A stretch of 64,000 bases of DNA from Euryodendron excelsum (taxonomy: Eukaryota > Streptophyta > Magnoliopsida > Ericales > Pentaphylacaceae), in the NCBI GenBank assembly GCA_033060915.1, contig CM065385.1, positions 16,332,001 to 16,396,000 of the forward strand, given 5' to 3'. The position numbers were made by a program, and so were the translations under genes. Positions 10,240 through 19,894 of this stretch are shown here, one piece after another. The first letter of the stretch is position 1; the number at the start of each line of letters is the position of its first letter. The notes beneath the pieces were generated by a model. The model did no database searches. It worked only from the letters and a program-made list of their open reading frames with translations, and was not told where the DNA came from.

Positions 10240-11770
10240 AGTGAGATGTTTTTACACCTTCCAAAAACTCTCTCTTCAAAAATCTCTTCCTAAAATCTTC
10301 TTTTTCAACATACTTTCCTAAAACTCTCCTTTTCAAAGTTGTTTTCAAAAACTCCATCCAAAAATCTATTTTTCAAAATTCCCTTTCTCAACTCCTTCCA
10401 AAATCCACTCCCCAAAATCTACTTTGTAAAAACACTCCCTAAATTCACTTTCCTAAAAACTCTCTCCAACAATTTTCTACCAAAATTCACTTTCCTAAAA
10501 ACTCTCTCCAACAATCTCTTTCCAAAAATCTTTCCAAAAAACTCTCTTTCCAAAATCTTTCTTCTAGAAACTCCTTTCTAGGAATTCCTTCAAAAAACGT
10601 GTCTCCAAAAACGCGCTTTCCAAAAATCCTTCTTCTTGGTGCCCAAGTCAAGCCCTAGAACCCACAATTAGGAAACCTTAATTTTCTTTCCAAAAGCATG
10701 GTTTTCAAACTTGCCTTAAAACCTAGATTTCCAAAACCCTCCTTTTTACATCAAAACTCTACATGTTTCCCAAAACCTATTTTCTACGTCAAAACTATAG
10801 TTTTCTGAATCTAGGGTTTCCAAAACCTCACTTTCCAAATCCTTGTCATCTCCAATTTTCCCTTTAGGAAACCAAATCCCATCTTTCCTTTAGAAACCAA
10901 ACCCTATCTTCCCTTTAGGAAACCAAATCCAATCTCCCCGTTTAAGGAACTAGATTCTATCCTCCGTTTTTGAAAACAAAATCAAACCTTCCCTTTTAGA
11001 AACAGAATCCAATCCCTTCCTTATCCAAATCTTTCCTAATTCAACCCTTTCCTAATTCTACCCCTTTCCAAATCTTGACTTTCCAAACCTAAGTTTTCAA
11101 ATCTTTCTAAAACTCAAACATTTCCTAATCTTAAGATTTTTCTAAAATTCAAACTCTAAAACTTTCTAAATCTTACACTTTCTAAATTTTAAATCTTTTC
11201 AAATTTCAAAACTTTCTAAACTCAATACTTTTTTATTTTCAAAACTTCCTTGTTTTTTAAACATTCCAAATTCAAAACTTTCCTAAGTTGAAACTTTTTC
11301 TTAATTCAAACATTTTCTAAAATCTTTCCTAATTTAAAATCTTTTTAAAAACTTTCCAACTTCTAAACCTTTCTTAAATTAAACTTTCCTAATTCAAAAC
11401 ATTTCTAAATTCAACATTTTCCTATTTTCAAAACCTTTCTTAAAATGAAACTTTCTTAATTCCACTTTCCTAAGTCGAAACTTTCCTAATTCCAAAACTT
11501 TCCAAATCAAAGCTTTCCTAAAAAGACACTTTCCTAATTTGAACCTTTCCTAATTCAAACATTTCCTAAATCCAACCTTTTCTAATCTCCTAAACCTTCC
11601 AAATCGAGTCAAATCTTTCCTAAGTCTAGGTTTCTTAAACCTCAATCTTTCCAAATTCCAATTTCCAATCTTCTATTCTGAATTCAAATCAAATCCAAAT
11701 TCCAATTCAACTCATTTTTCAAATCAAACATTCTATTTTCTATCAGACTCTTGTCCGAATTATGATTGAC
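10240..11770 (+). repeat. G-depleted low-complexity part of R-U5
   Basis: The sense strand is built from short variants of CTTTCCTAAATTCAAAAC with very few G, often 0-3 per 60 bases by eye between 11041 and 11640. The same composition recurs in copy D (14800-16260) and, on the minus strand, in A, B and C. Open frames here are composition artefacts and not genes. Confidence 0.85.
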
Positions 11771-11782
11771 CTGATTCCTCCA

Positions 11783-11820
11783 AAAGGATACGTAGGCAAC
11801 CCTCATGGGTGCGGTCACAA
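11783..11820 (+). other. Conserved island in U5
   Basis: AAAGGATACGTAGGCAACCC followed by TCATGGGTGCGGTCACAA is nearly unchanged at 16300-16337 and on the minus strand near 37085-37125, 43316-43355, 47826-47862 and 60948-60982, while the surrounding sequence diverges and changes length. ACCC-TCAT-GGGT can form a small hairpin. Confidence 0.7.
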
Positions 11821-12164
11821 CTTCTTTCAAATTTCAAATTCCACAACTTCTTTCAAATTTTAAATTCCTCCATATTTTCCAAATCTCAAATTCTACAAAA
11901 TCTTTTCAAATCTCCAATCTATCTTCTAACTTCCAATTCCAAGTTCTATTTTGAAATATCTATTTCTAATTTCTTAACTTTCCAATTTCAAATTTCTTTC
12001 AAATCAAATCAATTTCTTTTCAAATTTATTTCCAAATCTATTCTCCAATTCTTTTTTCTTGCACTTGCATATCATGTATCATGTTTTTTCAAACGTTGTT
12101 TTATAAAGTGGATAAGATTGGTCAACAGTTAGTTGAAGACTCTTATAGGTGAATCTAGGATAGA

Positions 12165-12255
12165 TTGACATGTGGGTACCGAAAGGGCGGGGTAGGGTGA
12201 TGGCTTAGTGCGTCTTCCCTACACGTAACCAACCTCCGAACCTAGGATCACTGTT
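12165..12255 (+). other. Second conserved island near LTR end
   Basis: Contains GGGCGGGGTAGGGTGATGGC and TCTTCCCTACACGTAACCAA. The block recurs at 16650-16735 and, reversed, near 43000-43040, 47460-47520 and 60535-60605. No ORF or known motif recognised. Confidence 0.6.
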
Positions 12256-12607
12256 TTGGAAAGACCAAAAACGGAGTTATTTTCAAAAAAAGGGCTAAAT
12301 ATTTTCTAAAGGTTGCCAAACAACCTGTTTTCTTAAAAATCCTCTCTTGAGGAGATATTTTTAAAAACCTTTTTCAAAAACCCTAAGTGTAGTCTTCGGA
12401 TTATTCTTAGTTTTTAAGTGACCTAACTCACCTTAATCAAGTTAGGTGTTGACTCTAAATCTTTTTCAAAAGCCCTTTATTCAAATCTATTTTCAATTCA
12501 AACCTAGTTGCACTCATTCTTCTAGGAGGGTGAGTTTTAATGAGAGAGCACAACATTTTTCCTGCTTGTGTGAGTATTTCTCGAGTGCGAAAAATCTGGG
12601 CGCGATC

Positions 12608-12775
12608 GGTATCATCACTGTAAGCCCTCACGAGACATCACTCGTCCATTAGGGGTAACCTAGGGGTTTAAAGGCTTGATGCATATGCTAAATGCATTTG
12701 GGACTCTTTCAAAATGAGAGATTATGTTTTGTTTTCTTAGTTTTGCTAGGGACTAGCAAAAGGTTAGTTGGGGGG
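12608..12775 (+). other. Athila 3' end: right target-site copy and polypurine tract
   Basis: Begins with the right GGTAT copy (12608-12612). The block matches 31917-32098 of the non-autonomous element closely (for example CACTGTAAGCCCTCACGAGA in both). It ends in AAAAGGTTAGTTGGGGGG (12758-12775), the polypurine tract directly before the 3' LTR. Confidence 0.85.
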
Positions 12776-14474
12776 TGTGATTGAGCTGCATAAGTGTAGT
12801 TCAATGCAACTAAACTAGCCTAAGTTAGCTTTAGTTTAGGTTACTATGCCCTCTTTAGCTTATATTGTATTCATAGTCGTATTTTGAGTTTATTGCAGGT
12901 AAATGTTGATAAAGAAAATGATTTGGAGTTATAAAAGTGATTTGGAGTACAGGTACGCATGTCGAGGGCTGTTGTTGGGCTTTATCTTGGGAAACGTGCA
13001 ACTTATCCTTCGTAGCTCGGAATGGAATGAAAGATACGTCATTGGAAAGATCTCACAAAGTTATACAAGTTCAGTTCTAACGAGCATTACGAGAAAGGGA
13101 CTCCAAAAGCCTTGAACTGAAGCTCCAAAGAGATATGGGGAAGATAGCTAAAAAGTGCAGAACAATACACTGAGGGTTCGAACGGTGTAACTAAGAAGGA
13201 ATTGGGCGTTCGAACCATGGCTAACAGAAGTTGAAGAAAATGATGTTTTTGCCCTAGGGTTCGAACTCCCATTTGAGGGTCCGAACCATCAAAACCTAGG
13301 CAGATTAAACGGGCATGTACAGACTTTAGGGTTCGAACCCTAATTATAAAGGGAAACAGGCTTTCAAACCATAAGAAGGAAAATGTGTAATTCAGGTTGC
13401 TGAGGGTTCAAACGTCTTGAAGAGGGTTTGAACTCTAAAAAGGATTTTGGGTTGAAGTTTCCTATTCCTGCTAGGACTCAGCTCGCGATGTATATATATA
13501 TCTCTTCGATTTTCTAAAGAGGAGGACGTTTTTCTTGAGGGTTTTTTTTTATTACTTTTTAGTCTAGATTAATAGGAGTAATTAGGATTATCATTATTCT
13601 TGTAATTAGCTCTAATAAATTGAAGTTTTATTGTTTTAATTCAAGATTGTGTTCAAGAATTCATAGTTGCTGCACTTAATTCAAGATCCGTAGTTCATCA
13701 CATGTTCGTTTATATTCTAGTAAACTTTCAACGTACAATCTATTGTTTTTTCATGGCCATGAGTGGCTAAATCTCTCAACTCAGAATCGATTGTGAAGAT
13801 TAATCGGGGGTCAAGGATGACCAATGAAGGTAAGGTTGGATTCACTGCTACATCTTCTTGATTTTTATTCTTCTCCTTCTTCTTCTTTGTTCTAGATACT
13901 TTTGAAAACCTAGACATCCTATTATGTTTGGTAACGCTTACGCGCGAATACCGCACTCAGTAAATATGCTGCCTTGTAACGTTTATGCATGAATCGGGTT
14001 CCGTATATGTGTTGCATGAATCGATGATGCACGTCCTTGATTACAACAATTTAAACTATTGTAGAAGTTGAAGATTGAAGGAACTATTGGTTACAAAGCT
14101 AAATCTTCTGAATCCGAGACTCACGACATAGTCGAAGGGTTTGAGTTATATAAAACCTTCATTGGGATTCCGGGAAACTTGATTAATCAGATCAATTGAT
14201 TCCGAGTCATTTTCTCTATAAAGTTTTAATCTATTTTATTCACTTTCATTATTTAGATATAGTTTAACTCATTCGAAAAACCAAACACAAGATTTTTCTT
14301 TTCTCTTTTTAGAAGCATCAGTTGAGAGAAGTTAGGATTGGGTTTACTATTAGAGTATTCTTGCGATCACCCTGGCATTGCTCCTTGAGGGACAATATTC
14401 ATACTTTCGAGATTCTATATTGCATCACGACCCGTGCACTTGCGGTTGTGCACCACTTAACTCGGTAGCGATCA
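12776..14474 (+). mobile_element. Athila 3' LTR (1.7 kb)
   Basis: Starts TGTGATTGAG right after the polypurine tract and ends in GGTAGCGATCA at 14474. The end fits the Athila pattern, in which the LTR end GCGATCA or GCGATTCA is followed in a full element by AGTTTTGGC (compare 27951-27969). The middle carries GGGTTCGAACC-type motifs (13165-13440). A TATA run lies at 13490-13502. What follows is Ogre/Tat LTR copy D, taken as the flanking insertion site. Confidence 0.75.
13490..13502 (+). promoter_or_regulatory. Athila LTR TATA box
   Basis: TGTATATATATAT lies about 710 bp into the LTR, the only strong TATA run in it, and is followed by a pyrimidine-rich leader. Inference from position and composition. 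Confidence 0.5.
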
Positions 14475-17082
14475 AGTAGTGGTGAAGCCTTTAACCTTGT
14501 ATGTTCACGACCCTAACTTGCATTGTGCATATCATGATCTTGCATTCTTCCAAAATTTATTTTCGAACTCGTTTTAAAAAACTTGCATCAGAACCTTCTT
14601 TTTCAAAACTTATTTTCAAAATCACAATCCTAGGGTGATTCTAGCCTTTTCATGGTTAGAGTTGCTTTAGGAAAGACTTACATTTAAAGTGACCAATATG
14701 GTCCATATTTTCAAAATTCTTGTTGTTTTCAAAACCACTATCTTAAAGTGGTTCTAGCCTTCTTATGGTTAGAATCGCCTTAGGAAAGTGAGATATTTTT
14801 ATAAACTTTCTAAAAACTTTATTTTCAAATCCCTCTTTCTAAAAACTTTTCCTTTCCAAAATTGCCTTCTAAAAACTCCCTCCAAAAATCTATTTTTCAA
14901 AAACTCTTTTTCAAACTCCTTTTCTAAAACACTCTCCTTAAAGTTCACTTTCTAAAAATGCTCCTTGAGTTTCTTTACTAACTACTCTTTCCAAAAATCT
15001 CTTTCATAAAATCTCTTTCCAAAAACTCTCTCAAAGTTTTACTTTCCAAAAACTCTCTCTTCAAAATTCATTTTCTAAAAACTCCTCTCTAGGATTGCTT
15101 TTCAAAAACCTCCCTGTCTAAAAACTCACTTTCCAAAAATCTCTTTTCTTAGAGTTCAAGTTAACCCTAGAGCCAACAATTAGGAAACCCTAATTTTCCT
15201 TCCCAAAAACATTGTTTCTAATTCCCTATTTTGGACTCAAAACCTAGGTGTCCAAAACCTCTTATTTCCTATACCAAAACTATATATATTTCCAAAACCT
15301 CTTTTCTACATCAAAATTATAGTCTTCCAAATCTAGGGTTTCTAAAACTTCACTTACCAAATCCATGCCAAATCCAATCTTCCCCTTTTGGAAACCAAAT
15401 CCAATCTTCCCGTTTAGGAAACTAGATCCTATCCTCCATTTTTGAAAAGAAAATTAAAACGCGTCTTTTAGAATCAAAATCTAATCCCTTGTTTTAGGAA
15501 ATAGGAATCTCAATCCTTCTAGTCTAAACCTTTCCTAATTCACTCTTTCCTAATCTCATACCTTCCTAAACCAAAAGTTTCCCTAAACTTTCAAATCTTT
15601 CCTTAAACTTTAAGCTTTCAAATCTTTCCTAATTCAACCCTTTCCTAGTTCCATCCCTTTTCCAAATCTTTACTTTCCAAATATAAATCTTTTATCTTTC
15701 TTAAACTCAAACCTTTCCTAAATCTCAAGATTTTCTAAAACTCAAACTTTGAATCCTTTTAAATTCTAAACTTTCCAATTGTCAAATCTTTCCAATTTCA
15801 AAACTTCCCTATTTCAAAACGTTCTAAATTCAAAACTTTCCAATTTCAATACTTTCTTAAAATGAAACCTTTCCTATTTCAAAACTTTTCTAATTAGAAC
15901 CTTTCCTAAAATGACATTTTCCTAAAATAGAACTTTCCTAATTCGAACCCTTCCTAAATCCAATATTTCCTAATCTTCCAAGTCCAACATTCGTGTCAAA
16001 TTTTTCTTAATCTCAAGTCCAAATCCTATCTTCTTAAGTCTAGGTCCCAAAATTCAATCTTTCCAAAACAAGTCCAAATCTTTCTTCCAATTTCCATCTT
16101 TCCAAATCAAAGTCCAAATCTTTCTTCCAATTTCCATCTTTCCAAATCAAAGTCCAATCTTTTCAATTCCAAATTCCAAATTCCAATCCTCTATTATAAA
16201 TTTAAATCAAATCCAAATTCCAATTCAATTCCTTTTTCCAATCAAACCTTCTATTTTCTATCGGACTCTTGTCCGAACTACGACTGGCCTGATTCCCTAA
16301 AAAGGATACGTAGGCAACCCTCATGGGTGCAGTCACAATTTCTTTCAAATCTCCAATTCTAAAATCTACTTCAAGTTTCTAATTCTATGATCTATTTCAA
16401 ACTTCCAATTCCAAATTTCTATTTTCAAATGTCTATTTTCAATTTCTAAAACTTTCCAATTTCAAATCTATCTTTTTAAATTTCATTTTAAATCAAATTA
16501 ATTTCTTTCCAAATCTATTTTTCAACTTTCTTTTCATGCACTTTCATATCATGCATCATGTCCTTTTAAACATTCTTTCCTAAAGTGGATAGGATTGGAC
16601 ATTTGTTAGTTGAAGACTCTCATAGGTGAATCTAGGGTGAATAGACATATAGGCACCGCAAGGGCGGAGTAGGGTGATGGCTTAGTGCGTCTTCCCTACA
16701 CGTAACCAACTTCTGAACCTTGGATCACTGTTTTTAGAGACCAAAATAGAGTTTATTTTTAAAAAAGGGCTTAATTATTTTCCAAAGGTTGCCAAACAAC
16801 TTGTTTTCTTAAAAACGCTCTCTTGAGGAGATATTTTCAAAATCGTTTTCCAAAAGCCCTAAGTGTGATCCTTGGATTGTGCTTAGTTTTTAGATAACCT
16901 AACTCACATTAATCAAGTTAGGTGGCGACTCTAAATATTTTCCAAAAGCCCTTCGTTCAAATCAATTTTCAATTCAAACCTAGTCGCACTCATTCTTCTA
17001 GGAGAATGAGTTCTAACGAGAGGGTACAATATTTTTCGGCTTGTGTGTGTATTCCTCGGGTGCGAAAAATCTGGGCGCGACA
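14475..17082 (+). mobile_element. Ogre/Tat 5' LTR copy D, 3' part
   Basis: From GTGGTGAAGCC near 14480 this is collinear with 9911-12607 of the solo LTR, including the G-poor stretch, the GGATACGTAGGCAACCC island (16304) and the end GGGCGCGACA at 17082. It is followed by a primer binding site, so it is a 5' LTR. Its U3 half is not here: the Athila interrupts it and the rest should lie left of the window. Confidence 0.85.
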
Positions 17083-17084
17083 GC

Positions 17085-17104
17085 TGGTGACTCCACTGCG
17101 GACA
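17085..17104 (+). promoter_or_regulatory. Primer binding site, tRNA-Arg type (copy D)
   Basis: TGGTGACTCCACTGCGGACA begins 2 bases after the LTR end. From memory the complement of the plant tRNA-Arg(ACG) 3' end begins TGGCGACTCCGCTGGGGA; three differences in 18 bases. Ogre/Tat elements use tRNA-Arg primers. Confidence 0.75.
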
Positions 17105-17715
17105 CGTAGAGGGTTAGGCCGTAGTCATATCTCTTTACCCTTCACCCATGTAGAGTCTTCAATTAACTTGTTCAATCCTATTCACTTTAAATTTTTAAAA
17201 TTGTTTTCAAAAAACATGCATTTATTCATATTATCTTGTATTAAGTTTGCTATCCACATACTAACTCTCGCATCTTTGTTTTGTAAGTGCATTTGTTGTT
17301 TAAATTTTATTAACTGCCATGCATGAATGTGATGAACTAGATGAATGGGAGTTGTTGGGCTCTTTCCTCTGCTTTTAAAAATCACACACACACTGCACGT
17401 GCACTTGCATTCTGCATACTTACATTTTTACCTTGATATAACCCTTCTAGTTAGAAAGGAGGAACGGTATATTGGTTATGGGCAAGATGCTGTGTTAGTT
17501 TTTTCGCCTACGGCCTCTTGATGGTTCCCCTGCTCGGATCACCAACCGATCATAGCACCACCTCGGGGAGTGGGCCTAGGTTTGAAGATCTAGGGACCGA
17601 GCCTTTTTAGGACGCATTAGTCAACCCTCAACCTCATGCCCATATAGACACCTTGCATAGCTGAACCTCTATTGAATTTAAGACACGCGCACCATTTTCA
17701 AAACCATGGAGGAAA
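17105..17715 (+). other. Leader of element D, truncated
   Basis: Non-coding 5' region collinear with the reversed leaders of B (about 41880-42577) and A (about 35700-36368), for example GAGGGTTAGGCC, CTAGTTAGAAAGGAGG and ACCTCGGGGAGTGGGCCTAG. It stops at GGAGGAAAGGGG (17704-17715), where the sequence jumps into the 3' LTR fragment of element A. The rest of D is lost. Confidence 0.75.
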
Positions 17716-17941
17716 GGGGACTGATCGTCTCTAGGAAGACGTGCCAATCGGAATTAGACCGAGCAATGCCACGAGGGCATTTTGGTCATTTTGCCTCTAT
17801 TGGGCCCGATAGGCCCACAATGTGATTGATTGATTGTATTGAGTTTGGAAAATTGATTTGACTTGAATATGTCTGTGTCAGTTTGAATGTGAGTCTGGAC
17901 AGACCAAAGATTGCCTAGCAGGCAAAAATGGGGTGCTTACA
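17716..17941 (-). mobile_element. Truncated 3' LTR of element A (first 226 bp of U3)
   Basis: On the minus strand it starts TGTAAGCACCCC at 17941 and is collinear with 41021-40800 of A's 5' LTR; I estimate 85-90% identity by eye. It ends within the first 81-bp-type unit, where AAAGGGGA is common to both sides of the junction with element D, a microhomology deletion scar. Confidence 0.8.
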
Positions 17942-17963
17942 GCTGCCTCTCTTTTTCTGTCTT
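17942..17963 (-). promoter_or_regulatory. Polypurine tract of element A
   Basis: On the minus strand AGAAAAAGAGAGGCAGC directly precedes the LTR start TGTAAGC. Element C has AGAAAAAGAGGGGCAGC at the same place (51674-51658). This is the plus-strand priming site of reverse transcription. Confidence 0.8.
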
Positions 17964-18141
17964 TGCTTGACGAAGGCAGAAAATGATATAGTAAGAGTCT
18001 TATGTTGACCGTGAGGTGATAAGAGGGACAAACTTTGAAAAATTTTGAAGATTGGATCTTTAAAAATGAATATCCGGCTCAAGACGGTGTTTGGAATTGT
18101 GTTTTGGTGGGAAAAAGGCAAAGCTACACAGATTTTGACAC

Positions 18142-18180
18142 AGGTGCCACTAGTAGTAGCGCCATTGCTAGTGGCGCTAG
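18142..18180 (+). promoter_or_regulatory. GGCGCC-type module upstream of antisense ORF (A)
   Basis: GGTGCCACTAGTAGTAGCGCC is followed by ATTGCTAGTGGCGCTAGG. It is similar to the LTR promoter module (compare GCAATAGGCGCTAGGTT at 9344-9360) and reads in the direction of the antisense ORF. Promoter role is inferred. Confidence 0.5.
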
Positions 18181-18197
18181 GTTCTGGCATTAAACCA

Positions 18198-18221
18198 GCA
18201 AACTTCAAATTTGAAGTTTGC
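18198..18221. repeat. Perfect 24-bp palindrome
   Basis: Half-site GCAAACTTCAAA followed by its exact reverse complement, with no spacer. It lies 18 bp after the GGCGCC-type module. The equivalent place in element C (about 51905-51925) is not palindromic. Confidence 0.9.
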
Positions 18222-18380
18222 AATTTGTGCGAAGTTTTGAGAGAGTTTGTGAGACATTTTGAGTATGGAGCCATGTGCATTGAAGGAGTGAGTTTGGGGA
18301 TCGTCAAAGAAGTGTCGGAAGTAATCACTATAGCTGAAATAGTCATCGAAGAAGAAAGTTTTGCCAGAGAACTCCAAGAG

Positions 18381-19893
18381 GTGAGTTTTTTGTTTTGTGT
18401 TAATTTTGATACATAGAACTTCGTTTGAGTCATATAAATAGGCAAAATTGATGCTTTGATGTATTTTTTAACATGCTAGTGGAGTTATTTTTGCGTTTTG
18501 ACACTTGTTTGATTGAATTTGGATAATTTTGGACAATTTGTGTGAAGAGGGTTTTCGTAGGAATTGAGGATTTGCTCCTATAGCTTTGTGTATCGATTGT
18601 TTCAGCTAGATTTTTATACTATGTGCCTTAGAAGAATGTGTTTAACAGCCATATGCGATTTTGTGATTTTTTGAAAACCTTGTGAATTCTTAATTATTTG
18701 AAAATTAGAAAAATAGGTTGAAAAATAAGAAAAATGAGAAAATAATTGAAATATCTAGCTTTATCCTCTAGAAAAATGTGAGAATATTTTAGAAAACATT
18801 TAAAGTGATTTTGAAAAACTTTTGCGACAATTTTGGAAACTCTTGAATTTTTTAAAATTAGAACACGTCTTTGAAATTTTGAAAATCTTTAAAATGTGCA
18901 CAGATTCTTTTGTTTGTGTTGGCATTTGTGATTGTGATATTGTGAAGTGCATTGTTTGTGTTTTGTTATAATGTTATGAGCGTTGTATGAGCCATTTTAA
19001 AAATGAAACTCTGCCAAAATTTGTTTTGAAATGAAATCTTTTTAAAGGAAAAAATATAAAACCTTTGAGGGAGGGGCCTTTTTGGTAGGGAAGGCCTCGA
19101 GAAACTCGGGGGCCTTAAATTATTAGAAGAAACAATTGAGAAAAAGTTTTAAAAATGAAATTTTCAATGAAAACTTTTGGAGGAAACACCTAGAAAACTT
19201 TGAAAATGGATTTTGAAATCGGAAACCTTGGAATTTGATAAGAATTTTGAAAAGGGAAATTTTTTATGATTGAAACCTTGAGAATTTTTGGGGATTGATT
19301 TTGGATATGACTTTTGAAGGAAAAAGCTTTTAGAAAACCTTGATTGGAATATCAATCTTTTTTAGGAAGAAATTTGAGATAGACTTTGATTAAAAATTTT
19401 TGGGATTTGATTTTGAAATGAACTATTGACCTTGAATTATGAACCATTTTGAAATTTGGACAAAATGTGTAGAAAATTCGCTTTGACTTGAATTGACTTT
19501 TTGAAGGCAAAATATTTAGAAAATTCATTTCAACGTGAAATTAGAAATCTTTTGAAAGCAAAAAGTATAGCAAATTCTTTTTGACGCGAAACTTGACATT
19601 TTTTAAGACAAAATATACAGAAAATTCATTTTGACTTGAAATGAAAATTTTGAAGACAAAATGTGTAGAAAATTTTTTTTGACTTGAAATTTGAATTTTT
19701 GACAAACAAAATGTGTAGAAAATTCATTTTGACTTGAAACTTAACTTTTAAAATCAAAATATGTAAAAAATTCATTTTGACTTAACACTTTAATTCTTTT
19801 CATTTTTTTCCTTCTTTTTGTTTTATTTTTTTATCTCTCTCACCTTTTTGAGCTATACTTACCATATGTCGACATTCTTACATTGATCTTCAG
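18381..19893 (+). other. Predicted leader intron of the antisense gene (A)
   Basis: Donor AGAG|GTGAGTTT at 18381 and acceptor GATCTTCAG at 19893, followed by G and the ATG of the antisense ORF. Element C has the same arrangement (GTGAGTT at 52093 and TTTTCAG at 53586). The flanks GAGAACTCCAA and GATGG-AGA-G are conserved while the inside is AT-rich and noncoding. Splicing is predicted, not shown. Confidence 0.5.
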
Positions 19894-19894
19894 G

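Larger units (their letters stand above)
7692..12607 (+). mobile_element. Solo LTR of the Ogre/Tat family (4.9 kb), copy S
   Basis: Starts TGTAAGCACCCC and ends at GGGCGCGATC, where sister copies end GGGCGCGACA, so the last two bases are mutated. It is flanked by GGTAT on both sides, with Athila sequence continuing beyond. Both LTR ends are present but no internal region, so this is a solo LTR left by recombination between two LTRs. Architecture: U3 of about 1.7 kb with two tandem arrays, GGCGCC module, TATA box at 9372, then an R-U5 part of about 3.2 kb that is strongly G-poor on the sense strand and carries a few conserved islands. Confidence 0.9.
801..14474 (+). mobile_element. Athila-lineage Ty3/gypsy retrotransposon, 3' part, split by a solo LTR
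   Basis: In order: RT, RNase H, integrase, a spacer, an env-position ORF, a long 3' UTR, a polypurine tract ending in GGGGGG, and a 3' LTR starting TGTGATTG. This is the Athila order. The left part (5' LTR, gag, protease) is missing because Ogre/Tat LTR F interrupts at 801. A second Ogre/Tat LTR (7692-12607) splits the 3' UTR, and the flanks join cleanly across its 5-bp duplication. The right end abuts Ogre/Tat LTR copy D, so this element probably inserted into D. Stops and frameshifts make it inactive. Confidence 0.85.

Noticed and set aside
10339..12132. Phe/Leu/Ser/Lys-rich open frames in the LTR, and similar ones at 37166-37405, 44293-44655, 47535-47861, 60664-60957 and 61332-61541
   Set aside because: Low-complexity composition artefacts of the G-free stretch; same skew in every LTR copy with no frame conservation.
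13165..13440. Possible tRNA or pol III genes because of GGTTCGAACC
   Set aside because: No A-box, no cloverleaf and many diverged copies of the motif; treated as a repeat with a question.
17915..18445. 176-codon minus-strand frame beside A's polypurine tract
   Set aside because: It overlaps the polypurine tract, the predicted first exon and the palindrome of the antisense gene, and has no domain or counterpart in element C.
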